A stretch of 64,000 bases of DNA from MedAcidi-G1 sp000817085 (GTDB lineage Bacteria; Actinomycetota; Acidimicrobiia; Acidimicrobiales; MedAcidi-G1), in contig JBJLAO010000004.1 in NCBI GenBank assembly GCA_045568635.1, forward strand, positions 341,889-405,888, read 5' to 3'. Shown piece after piece: positions 53,480 to 62,056 of this stretch (position 1 is the stretch's first letter; each line of letters begins with the position of its first letter). The notes under the pieces are model-generated. The model was given only the letters and a program-made list of their open reading frames with translations, did no database searches and was not told the DNA's origin. A program made the translations under genes and the position numbers.

Positions 53480-54186
53480 ATTCTTATAACAACGATGGCA
53501 TTCACATCATTCCTGTAAAAGGCATGCCAGAAATCTCTCCAAAAGATGACCTAGCTGAGATCATTGCTGGTTCAATCGATCTTACAGATGGCGACGTTAT
53601 AGTCGTAACTCAAAAAATTGTCAGTAAAGCTGAAAATCGTCTAGTTGAAATAGACCCTGAAATTGGACATAAGCCTATTGTCGAAGAAGAGTCAGTAAGA
53701 GTTGTTCGTAGGCGGGGAGATTTAATTATCAGTGAAACTGAGCATGGTTTTGTTTGCGCAAATGCAGGAATTGATCTATCTAATGTGGAATCGGGTCAAG
53801 CAGCTCTTTTGCCGAAATTTCCGGATAAGTCAGCTAAAAGAATACATGATTCTCTCCTTCACAAACATGGAGTACGAGTAGCTGTGATAATCAGTGACAC
53901 CTTTGGTCGCCCTTGGAGAAGAGGTGTTACAGATGTTGCCATTGGGTGTTTTGGTTTGTCACCTATTATTGACCTTCGTGGAACTCAAGATGCTTTGGGG
54001 CGCGAATTGCAAGTTACAGAAGTTGCTTTAGTAGATGAACTATCTTCAGCGGCCGAACTAGTTATGGGAAAAGCGGAGGCAATCCCCGTGGCAGTTATAC
54101 GTGGAGTTAATCCTGAATGGCTTGGCGGTAAAAAAGGAGTTGTAAGTGAGATTGTGAGGAACCCCGAAGAGGATCTTTTTCGTTAG
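53476..54186 (+). CDS. cofE: Coenzyme F420:L-glutamate ligase (CofE type)
   Basis: CofE adds glutamates to F420-0. The 236 residues have IIPVKGMPEISPKDDL, DVIVVTQKIVSKAENRLVE, GFVCANAGIDLSN and SDTFGRPWRRGVTDVAIG, all typical. It is CofE only: the FMN-binding C-terminal domain found in mycobacterial FbiB is absent, so that step must be elsewhere. The ATG overlaps the cofD stop by 4 nt. The TAG stop overlaps the TAA of the convergent epimerase gene (TTAG, 54183-54186). Confidence 0.93.
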   Translation: MNSYNNDGIHIIPVKGMPEISPKDDLAEIIAGSIDLTDGDVIVVTQKIVSKAENRLVEIDPEIGHKPIVEEESVRVVRRRGDLIISETEHGFVCANAGIDLSNVESGQAALLPKFPDKSAKRIHDSLLHKHGVRVAVIISDTFGRPWRRGVTDVAIGCFGLSPIIDLRGTQDALGRELQVTEVALVDELSSAAELVMGKAEAIPVAVIRGVNPEWLGGKKGVVSEIVRNPEEDLFR

Positions 54187-55142
54187 GAGTTGTCTTCTCT
54201 TTCTGATTCGAACCATTTCAAAGTGGAATGAACTCCCTCTCTAAGGCTGGTTTGAGGTTTCCATCCTAATATTTTTTCAGCTAACGAAGGATTAAGTGAT
54301 GAACGCTCTATTTCACCAGGTCTCTCTGCTGCATTTTCGGCCTCGCTGTCTATTCCTACAGCAAGTGCCATTTCTTTGTATAAATGCTGAATGGACGTTT
54401 CAGTCCCAGTTCCTATATTGAACAATTTTCCATCACCGTTTTCAATTGAAGCCAAGAATGCCGAAGCGACATCTTCTACATAAACAAAATCTCGAGTCTG
54501 CGTGCCACTTCCGTAAATGGTGCAGGGTTCCCTGTTGAGAAGTTTTCCTGCAAAAATTGCTACTACCCCAGCCTCGCCATGTGGATCCTGTCTTGGTCCA
54601 TAGACATTGGCCAATGCAAGTGTTGTTCCTTTCAAACCATGCAGTGAACTGTAAGTTTTGATGTATAGCCCTCCGGCAAGTTTAGAAATGCCATATGGTG
54701 ATGATGGGTTCCACTGTGTTTCTTCTTTTAACGGCAGCTGTTTGGCTTCGGGTTCCCCATAGATAGTTCCTCCAGATGAGGCAAAAATTATTTTCCTGGT
54801 TTTTGCTGTGCGACCACCTTCTAGAACTCTTATTAATCCCAGAAGGTTAGTTTCTGCGTCAGTCAATGGGTCTTCCACAGAAGCCCGGACGTCTACTTGA
54901 GCGGCTAAATGAAAGATTATAGAAGGCTGATAATCAGCGATCAGTTTTGTCGTTTCTGGGTTGCGAATGTCACAATTTTCGATAACTAGATCTTCATTTG
55001 CAATATTTTTGGCTTCTTCTAGATTTTTCTCTGAACCGGAAGAGAAGTTATCGATAATTAATACTTGATCACCCCGCTTGACCAGCTGGTCAACGAGCGT
55101 GGATCCGATAAATCCTGCCCCTCCAGTTACTAATACTCTCAT
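54183..55142 (-). CDS. NAD-dependent sugar epimerase (GalE/RmlB-like SDR)
   Basis: This extended SDR has 319 residues with TGGAGFIGSTLVDQLVKRG, DNFSSGSEKNL, FHLAAQVDVRASVEDP, SSGGTIYGEP, catalytic SPYGISK and ANVYGPRQDPHGEAGVVAIF. The features favour a UDP-glucose 4-epimerase-like enzyme acting on a UDP- or other NDP-hexose. Exact substrate is not readable. It abuts the mannose-1-phosphate guanylyltransferase gene directly (0 nt gap) and would take part in making sugars for the same envelope glycan. Confidence 0.85.
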   Translation of the reverse strand: MRVLVTGGAGFIGSTLVDQLVKRGDQVLIIDNFSSGSEKNLEEAKNIANEDLVIENCDIRNPETTKLIADYQPSIIFHLAAQVDVRASVEDPLTDAETNLLGLIRVLEGGRTAKTRKIIFASSGGTIYGEPEAKQLPLKEETQWNPSSPYGISKLAGGLYIKTYSSLHGLKGTTLALANVYGPRQDPHGEAGVVAIFAGKLLNREPCTIYGSGTQTRDFVYVEDVASAFLASIENGDGKLFNIGTGTETSIQHLYKEMALAVGIDSEAENAAERPGEIERSSLNPSLAEKILGWKPQTSLREGVHSTLKWFESEREDNS

Positions 55143-56150
55143 CTAATCAGCCATTTCAGGTAAGCGAGTAGATCTGAGTTGACTTCCTTTTTTAACAATT
55201 TCTTCATGGTTTACAATCGTTAGTTCTAGGACTTTGGAATTTTCCTCTATTTTTGCTCTTTCGCCAACTATAGACCCTTCGATGCGTGCGTTCTTTTCAA
55301 CTTCCACTCCGTCCAGTAGAACTGAGTTTTCTACGTGCGCACCGTCAGCGATTTTGACCCCTTTCCCTATCATCGATAATTTGACTACAGCATTTGAACC
55401 TACTGAAGCCTGTTCGTGAACTCCGTTTATCTTTTCGCCTCTTACACCATTTAGTAGATCGAGGTTTGCTTGCAGGAAGGTTTCTGGTATTCCTGCATCA
55501 ATCCAATACGTTTCTGATGGAACTGCATAAAGCGTTTTGTCCTCAACCATTTGTGGAAAAATTTCAGTTTCAACCGAGCTGGGTCTATTGCTTGCAATTC
55601 GACCCAATACTGATGGTTCCATCACGTAATATCCCGCATTGATCATATTTGTTTCAAAATGAGGTCCTGAGGGTTTTTCTATGAAACCAGTTACTTGACC
55701 GTGCCCATCTGTTGGGACAATCCCATATTGTGATGGATTATCAGTGGGGGTTAGTGAAATTGTTGCTTCTGCTCCTGCATCCCTGTGGAAATCCACTAAC
55801 TCGCTTATGTCAGTTTCTGCTATCACATCGCCGTTGCAAACTAAAAATGTTTCATTGACACTTGATTCAAGAGCGGAAAACCCGATAGCTCCTGCCGTGT
55901 CTAATGGCGTGGGTTCAACCACGTATTTGAGGGGCAATCCTCCACACATTCCATTTGGGTAAGCGTCAACGAATGCAGAAGGTTGAAATCCCATGGAAAG
56001 TATCACCTCAGTGACTTTATGATTTGACAGGTTTTCTATTACGTTTTCCAACATCGTCTTGTTGCCGACATTGAGAATCTGTTTAGGCTTTTCGTTCGTT
56101 AGAGGTCGAAGTCTCGTTCCAAACCCACCAACGAGGATGATGGCCCGCAC
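55143..56150 (-). CDS. manC: Mannose-1-phosphate guanylyltransferase (ManC-like)
   Basis: The protein has 335 residues. The nucleotidyltransferase domain (1-235) starts RAIILVGGFGTRLRPLTNEKPKQIL, with VCNGDVIAE and the sugar loop FIEKPSGP, NAGYYVMEP and TYWIDAGIPE. The C-terminal part has left-handed beta-helix hexapeptides (VKIADGAHVENSVLLDGVEV and so on). It resembles the actinobacterial GDP-mannose pyrophosphorylase (Rv3264c type), which sits near fbiAB and manB, the same context as here. A UTP- or TTP-using enzyme of the same superfamily cannot be excluded by eye. Confidence 0.85.
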   Translation of the reverse strand: MRAIILVGGFGTRLRPLTNEKPKQILNVGNKTMLENVIENLSNHKVTEVILSMGFQPSAFVDAYPNGMCGGLPLKYVVEPTPLDTAGAIGFSALESSVNETFLVCNGDVIAETDISELVDFHRDAGAEATISLTPTDNPSQYGIVPTDGHGQVTGFIEKPSGPHFETNMINAGYYVMEPSVLGRIASNRPSSVETEIFPQMVEDKTLYAVPSETYWIDAGIPETFLQANLDLLNGVRGEKINGVHEQASVGSNAVVKLSMIGKGVKIADGAHVENSVLLDGVEVEKNARIEGSIVGERAKIEENSKVLELTIVNHEEIVKKGSQLRSTRLPEMAD

Positions 56151-56159
56151 GGCCTGCTC

Positions 56160-56889
56160 TTAACCTGTTGAGTCTGATGCAGGAAGTTCGAGTAAAGGAT
56201 TATCTGAAAGCAGTGCTCTTGGGTCAACTGTCTCCAGATAAGTGAACCTCTCTGGTCTGGGTGGAGGTGGTGTGTAATCTTCGGGCACAAAAGCAATCGT
56301 AAAGGCTTCAAGATTCTTCAGAGAATTGAACATCTTTCAAGTTTTCGGTATAAACCTGTGGTTCTCTATCTCGATTCTGAACATCAAAACGAGCGACTTT
56401 CAGAATCGCGGGTTTACCCTCACATTCGAAACCTTCCTCTATGACTTCTCCTGTATCTAGTTTGATTGCTGAGTCTGTTATGAACCCACCAAATGACTCT
56501 ACGAATTGGCCGACTTTGGCATCATTGCCGCTTGCTAAAGAGTTGAATGGGTGTATGTGGATTAATCCATCTCCGTGTGTGTGGATTCCATTTGGGTCTC
56601 TTTCAATAATAAATTTTGATCTCCAACCACCTCTGTACTCACGTGACTCGAGTGTTGATTCAGATTCTGCACAGTTGTAGATGTCATAAGCTGAATGCCA
56701 ATGGTCTCCTACTCTCGGTGCTGATGTTGCTTCCCTATTGGATCTCGACCATCCGATTAGTAAAACACCTAATATTACGACACAAGCCATGGCAATAGGG
56801 AAACCCAAACGACGGTTTTCAGATGTTGCCCCGCTCGCGCCTGCTTTCGCTGCGCGAGCTACTTTGTCTGCAGAATTTCCTTTAGCCAT
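56160..56889 (-). pseudogene. Histidine-rich membrane-anchored protein of unknown function, frameshifted near its end
   Basis: An open frame of 193 residues (56308-56889) has a basic N-terminus, one helix (LGFPIAMACVVILGVLLIGW, about 28-47), then the exported motifs DHWHSAYDIY and GIHTHGDGLIHIHPF, five histidines in 15 residues. It ends at TGA 56308 in SEES. The +1 frame continues at once as EAFTIAFVPEDYTPPPPRP and on to TAA 56160, 49 residues more. I recall related acidimicrobial proteins whose C-terminus reads AFVPxxxxxPxPP after the same histidine motif, so this is one gene of about 242 residues interrupted by one extra base near 56308-56320. The function is unknown; metal binding is plausible. 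Confidence 0.7.
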
Positions 56890-56933
56890 GAGACAACCAC
56901 GCTACCCGAAGTATGCGTCGAGATGTGATGTTT

Positions 56934-58185
56934 TTACCTGATACTTAACGATTTAATCGTCTGTATGAGGTCTAGGTAAGAGCATCGCGATCGTTTCCGG
57001 TGAATAACAGTTTTCAAGCCAAACTCTCCCTTTCTTGCCCATTTCTTCGCAGTGATTCAGAATTTTCAATCAAGCCTTCCAATGCAGAGTATGAATGAAC
57101 TCGAAATCATCGGGAGGTACCGCTACTCCCCCTTCCGATTCAGCAACTAGCCTCTCGATCTCAGTTTCTGGGTCGACACTTGCAAGGACAGGACGCCCAG
57201 ATGCAAAAACGCTGTAAATCTTTGATGGAACACTCATTTCTCCTAGACCAGTTCTAAGAAGCACTAAGTGCAAGTCTGCGCTTGCCAAAACGTCGGGAAG
57301 ACGTTCGATCGGCTGATAATCAACTACCAAGAGGTTTTTTAGTTCGTTTGCTTGTTGTTTTAACCGATCTGACATTACTCCACCACCGTTTATGACGTAA
57401 ATAATGTCGTCTCTTTGGTCGTGTTTTTTCGCCGCATTAATTACGAGTTCGAAAGATTGCGAATTTCCTAGATTACCGGCGTACATCACTACGAACTTTT
57501 CGCCAAGCTGATGTTCTTCTCTGTAATTCGTGAGCCGATCTTTTGGCTTGATTGAAGAAGAAATAAGAAAATTAGGTATGACCTCTACTTGTGGGGGGCT
57601 TTTAATTCTGTCGATTTTTCTGTTTACATTTTCTTCAAGATCTTTTGAAAGTACGGTTACCGCATCACTCCCTTTGTAGGTGAATTTTTCGTATTTCTCC
57701 AAAAGTTTTATTGAGGTACGGGATTTAATTTTTCCTAGTGCTACCGCAACGTCAGGAAAAATATCTTGAAGGTTGAGGATTAATTTGCACCGGTGTCTTA
57801 TTGCAGCAATTTTTCCAACATTTCCCAGAGTCAGAGGTGGCGATAGTGCTATCACAGCGTCGAAAGGCCCCCTCTTGGCTGACGAAACAATTGCTGCTAA
57901 GAAACTGAAGGCTAGAAAACTTGCGAACCTTTGAAGCAACTTGCTTTTGTCTTGCGGAAAGGGGTGAAGTCTTGTGATATTTACTGATTCTTTTTCTTCT
58001 CTTCGGAACAACTTTCCTTTCCAGTCGCTTTCGATTTCATGCTTTTCATACCAAGGCAACGAGGTGACTACTTCAATTTGGTGTCCTTGTTTTGCCCATT
58101 GCTCAACAAGGGAGGTGACGATTATTCCTGTTGGAGCTGTGTCAGGTTCAAAATGTGGAGTTATGACTAGTAGTCGCATACTCAT
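56934..58185 (-). pseudogene. GT4 glycosyltransferase with several frameshifts at its C-terminus
   Basis: An open frame of 371 residues (57070-58185) is a GT-B enzyme: LVITPHFEPDTAPTG, FVVMYAGNLGNSQSFELVINAA, VDYQPIERLP and GEMSVPSKIYSVFASGRPVLA. It stops after VAVPPDDFEF. The rest of the domain lies in shifted frames: SALEGLIENSESLRR, then MGKKGRVWLENCYSPETIAM, then SYLDLIQTIKSLSIR to TAA 56934. Three single-base indels (near 57085-57100, at the A-run 57042-57044 and near 56980-56986) restore a complete gene. The start may be the second ATG at 58179. Probable acceptor: the local envelope glycan. Confidence 0.72.
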
Positions 58186-58186
58186 G

Positions 58187-59304
58187 TCACTTTCGCCTAA
58201 TTGCGATTAGTTGATTCCATGCCTCTAGAAGTTGCTTCGCTGAGTTTTGGTATGTGTATCTGTTCGCTTGCTTGAAACCTTCGAGCACTAGTTGATTTCG
58301 AAGAGTTTTATCGTTCAACAATTTATTCAAAGTGGAGGACCAAGCCTCATCATCGTCATGTTTGACAATCAAAGAGTTCTCCCCTAGTAGGTCATTTGCA
58401 GGCGTTCCTTCAGCAACTACTACAGGGATGCCTGCTGCCATAGCTTCGAGTACAGGGATTCCGAACCCTTCGTATGTTGATGGGAAAGCCACTATTGAGG
58501 CATTGTTAAGAATTTCTTTCATCTCCTTCGAAGAAACTCTTCCCTTTAAAGAAATTCTTTGCTTTAGCCCACTTTTTTCGATCTCTTTGCTTACTTGAAG
58601 TTGAGCTTTTCCCGGTGCTCCTGTGAGGACTAGCTGTGCTTCAGGATTTTTTTCTGAGAGACGAACAAAAGCTCTTATTAGTGTCACGTGATTTTTGTGA
58701 GGGTAAGTGGAAGCTGGGTAAAGGATCATGGGAGGGTCTTTAGGCTCTGATGGTTCTGTTTTAATTGTTGAAACGCCTATAGAAACTGTTTTTAAACATT
58801 CTTCGGAGATCTCAAATTGTTTATTTATTTGACCTGAAACGGCATCACTTACGGTGACTACAAGGTCAGCACTCTTTATTGACAATGGAAGAGCAAACTT
58901 GAAGTACAGTCTTTTCAAAAATGAGAAGTTTTCTGGAATATCCAAAGGCTGCAAGTCATGTATAGTCACTGCTGCGGGTCTTGATGAAAGTAATGGTAAA
59001 TGGCCTCCGAAGTGGTGCACACAGTCTACTCCGCGTGTTCTGGCCCTAAAAACAGTCGATTCCGTGAGTATTCTTCTAAATCTGTTTCTCGTATCTAATT
59101 TGTATATTTCAGTTTCAAAACTTTCACAAAGGTCGGGATACTCCTGAAAAAAAGCTTCCGATGCGTGGATTACGGGTTCTATTTCTTTATTTTCACTTTT
59201 GGCAAAAGCTCTCAGGGTGTTTCTACTGAATACTCTTCACTACCACCAACGTTTCCAGGAACTATGTGAAGAAGATTGACTGCTATGCGCGCTTTAGTCG
59301 CCAT
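58187..59304 (-). pseudogene. GT4 glycosyltransferase with a frameshift near its N-terminus
   Basis: The C-terminal 277 residues (58187-59020) are a normal GT4 domain with MILYPASTYPHKNHVTLIRAF and STYEGFGIPVLEAMAAGIPVVV. The true start is ATG 59304, overlapping the stop of the next GT gene (TAATG). It reads RIAVNLLHIVPGNVGGSEEYS, then meets TGA at 59212. The frame of the long part continues upstream as NTLRAFAKSENKEIEPVIHA and FQEYPDLCESFE, without a start of its own. One missing base in the A-run at about 59218-59222 would join them into VENTLRAFAKSE and give about 370 residues. The context is a run of three GT4 genes. Confidence 0.75.
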
Positions 59305-60395
59305 TACTTAACCATTTCACGGTAAATGCCTGCTGTCACTAAAGCCGTATTTTCCCAAGTCATTTTTTTAGCTCGATCTAGACCTTTTGTGCTTAGTTCT
59401 TCAGCCAACTCTGCGTTGTTAAGAATTTCTTTTATCGACTCTGCGATGACATCTGCAGATTTCGGGTCTATTAAAAGAGCTGCATCTCCTGCGACTTCAG
59501 AAGTTGCTGTAGTAGAAGATGTCACTACTGGGGTTCCGTGAGACATTGCTTCTGCTATTGGGAGTCCAAAACCTTCCATAAGACTCGGGAAACAGAAAAC
59601 TGAAGCAGCCTCGTACCAGATGTGCTTGGTGGCTTCATCTACCTCACCAATAATTTTAACTCTGTCTTTCATTGGCTCAATGGCAGATTGCAAATCAGAT
59701 TCCCAACCTTTTGGGCCTACTAGAACCAGTGGAACTTCCGGTATTTGCTGCATAGCTTTTAAAAGCGTTGGGATGTTCTTGCGCGGCTCAATCGTTCCAA
59801 CCCAAAGAACAAAAGGGGTGCTAATAGAATTTTTTTTAAGTAAACCCTCAACTTGTTCTTTATCTACTTTTCTTTTTTTTACACCTAAAGGAACGACACT
59901 AATTATTTGTTCATCAAAGCCTGCTTTTACTAAGTCTTTAAAAGTCGTTTCGGAAGGGCAAATTATTCGTTCAGCTTTCCGAGCCTTATTCAACCATGTT
60001 TCTGCAAAACGTTTTCCGCGCGATGGGAACCAATTGTTTTGTTCACGCCATGACAAATCATGGATCGTAGCAACTAACGGAAGATCTGTCGGAGGTATAG
60101 CTCCGCCAGATGCATGAACCAGATCAACAGATTTAGCTAGATTTTCTACTTTTGGGATGTTGAACTTGTTCCACATTTCGTAGAGGATCTGTCTGGGAAA
60201 CTTTGAATTAACGATTTCCATGCCCTCAGGGATTGGTTTCTTGGGATTTTTTCTATGGTTAGCTGCTATTCCGACAAGGTCAATTCCTTCTAATCGGCAT
60301 ATTTCTTCAGCTATGTTAACTGCCGCTACTGCTGTGCCTCCTGGGACTCTATGCCAACATTGTTCAATAAGGTAGGCGACCTTAATTGAGTTCAT
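59304..60395 (-). CDS. GT4 family glycosyltransferase
   Basis: The protein has 363 intact residues with the N-terminal KVAYLIEQCWHRVPGGTAVAA, ATIHDLSWREQ, then the donor domain VLWVGTIEPRKNIPTLLKAM and SLMEGFGLPIAEAMSHGTPVV with the E-x7-E motif. It is cytoplasmic, using an NDP- or GDP-sugar. It lies 9 nt after the LCP ligase gene and overlaps the following GT4 gene by 1 nt. The three GT4 genes probably add successive sugars to one glycan. Unlike its two neighbours it has no frameshift. Confidence 0.87.
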   Translation of the reverse strand: MNSIKVAYLIEQCWHRVPGGTAVAAVNIAEEICRLEGIDLVGIAANHRKNPKKPIPEGMEIVNSKFPRQILYEMWNKFNIPKVENLAKSVDLVHASGGAIPPTDLPLVATIHDLSWREQNNWFPSRGKRFAETWLNKARKAERIICPSETTFKDLVKAGFDEQIISVVPLGVKKRKVDKEQVEGLLKKNSISTPFVLWVGTIEPRKNIPTLLKAMQQIPEVPLVLVGPKGWESDLQSAIEPMKDRVKIIGEVDEATKHIWYEAASVFCFPSLMEGFGLPIAEAMSHGTPVVTSSTTATSEVAGDAALLIDPKSADVIAESIKEILNNAELAEELSTKGLDRAKKMTWENTALVTAGIYREMVK

Positions 60396-60404
60396 TTTTT
60401 TTAT

Positions 60405-62012
60405 TTACCCGCACTTCTGCCCAAATGGCGGTTGGCCATCTATTTCTTTTACGAGTTTCATTGGGGATGTTTCTCCCTGCCTCATAGGCAAAAGGGGACT
60501 GATCAAGTTAATAACTCCTAAAGCATTTTCATTTGAGCCTAATAGTTTTTCAGACACCGGAAGTGAAGGTCGCGCCTTAGCGTCAACCTCGTCAAAAGTT
60601 TTGGGCACTAGAGGCAGTGCTTCAAAATCCTCACCTATTACAAGCGTAAGGTCTTCTGAACTCTCGTTTACTAATTCAAATTTTGGGATTGGTTCGATAA
60701 AACGGCCAAGAAGAACTGCTGCTTCATAGTTTTCCAGCGAGAATTCTATGACTGTTTCCCCAGTTGCTTCCCCCTGTTGCATGTCCACTTGGAAACCCCT
60801 TCTTGTAATCTCCTCTGTTATTTCATCTCTATTTTTATTTTTGCCGCGCGAATCGATAATTCTTATCGAAATGTCATTTGGGATTAAAGCCTCGCCTCTG
60901 AAAATAGCGAAAGAAGAATTTGCTCCTTCTCCGAGTTCTAATACTGCCGATGTGCCAACTACAGCATCGACGACAGGGAGTAAAGTGCGTGCAAGATCTG
61001 AGGGGTTAAAGTCAGAAAAAGCACGTCCTAGTTTTAATAGTTCAGCGATACTTAGCCGGTCATCTAGAACAACTGCTTCTGCTCCTGCCCTTATTAGGTC
61101 ATCTTGCACTATTACTGATCTAGCGCCCTTACCAATAGCTCTTTGAATTGTTCGGATTAAGAAATCTTGCTGCCTCTGATTTCTTTCCAGGTCGTTCCAC
61201 ACCCCCACCCTGTTCCAGTTGCCGTCAATGAAAGCTTCCAATTTTCGGCTTCTAACAAATGCCAAAGAATCTCTACCATCGAGTGTCGTGCATCCAGCTT
61301 CTAAGACCAACAAACCTGAAGCAGCATCGCGGACTGGGTAAGGGAACCACAAAGGCACTCCGTTGAGTTCATCAATCAACGTTTCAAAACCAAAAAAATC
61401 AACGATGGCAAAATTGTGTATTGGGATGTCAAAGTTGTTTGTAATCGTTTCGACCAGAGTGGGGGCGCCTTTTTCGAGGCCCCCTACGAGTAATGCAGAA
61501 GCAAGTTTTTCTGACCTGACTGGAGTCCCTTCTCTGTAAATAGTCACGTAGAGATCTCTTGGTAGTGACATAATCGTTGCTTTCGCTAAGGCTGGGTCAA
61601 GGCGGACGATCATTATGGTGTCGGCTAATCCGATTCCGGCTGAACGGTCGCGGTTTGCTGCGGGGTCATCCGGGTCTAGTCCAACAGCACTATCCGTACC
61701 CACGAGCAGTATGTTTCTCGCTGGACCCGCTGGATGCGGTTTTACTTCTTGGGGTTTTCTGTCGTTCTCTGAAACTGTTTCATCGTTCATCTCTTTTGAA
61801 GTTTCATTTTGCGGCATTGTTGGAAGTTCTGCCAGAACCCCTGCTGGTACCTCTATACGCACAATGCTTTCCACTGCATCTTCAAAAGAACTGAGCCTGA
61901 TGCTTGCGCCTATTATCAATATCCCTGAAGCAATGCCTGCAAAAATCAAGACTTTCTGCAACCAGGTTCTTTTCTCAGATTTATTAATTTCTTCGGACAC
62001 GCATGCAGACAC
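60405..62012 (-). CDS. LytR-CpsA-Psr (LCP) family glycopolymer ligase
   Basis: LCP enzymes move glycopolymers from lipid carrier to peptidoglycan. The 535 residues have a cytoplasmic tail, one transmembrane helix (WLQKVLIFAGIASGILIIGASI, about 18-39), a low-complexity linker and the LCP domain. That domain shows ARNILLVGTDSAVGLD, ADTIMIVRLDPALAKATIMSLPRDLYV, FFGFETLIDELNGVPLWFPY and SLAFVRSRK, with the arginines that bind the pyrophosphate lipid. A LytR C-terminal domain follows (about 390-475). It heads the minus-strand glycosyltransferase run and is probably the last enzyme of that glycan's pathway. Confidence 0.9.
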   Translation of the reverse strand: MSACVSEEINKSEKRTWLQKVLIFAGIASGILIIGASIRLSSFEDAVESIVRIEVPAGVLAELPTMPQNETSKEMNDETVSENDRKPQEVKPHPAGPARNILLVGTDSAVGLDPDDPAANRDRSAGIGLADTIMIVRLDPALAKATIMSLPRDLYVTIYREGTPVRSEKLASALLVGGLEKGAPTLVETITNNFDIPIHNFAIVDFFGFETLIDELNGVPLWFPYPVRDAASGLLVLEAGCTTLDGRDSLAFVRSRKLEAFIDGNWNRVGVWNDLERNQRQQDFLIRTIQRAIGKGARSVIVQDDLIRAGAEAVVLDDRLSIAELLKLGRAFSDFNPSDLARTLLPVVDAVVGTSAVLELGEGANSSFAIFRGEALIPNDISIRIIDSRGKNKNRDEITEEITRRGFQVDMQQGEATGETVIEFSLENYEAAVLLGRFIEPIPKFELVNESSEDLTLVIGEDFEALPLVPKTFDEVDAKARPSLPVSEKLLGSNENALGVINLISPLLPMRQGETSPMKLVKEIDGQPPFGQKCG

Positions 62013-62056
62013 TACCAGTGGTCCTACTATGTTTATGAACGCGCGAGGGTGTGTTT

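Noticed and set aside
56099..56311. 70-residue minus-strand frame between the guanylyltransferase and the histidine-rich gene
   Set aside because: It is out of frame with the better continuation (EAFTIAFVPEDY) and overlaps the nucleotidyltransferase start.
57070..57072. In-frame TGA in the GT4 gene as a recoded codon (Sec or Trp)
   Set aside because: Continuing in frame gives a poor match between KA and MGKKG, while a shifted frame gives the family sequence SALEGLIENSESLRR. TGA is used as a plain stop elsewhere (pyrC, pyrR).
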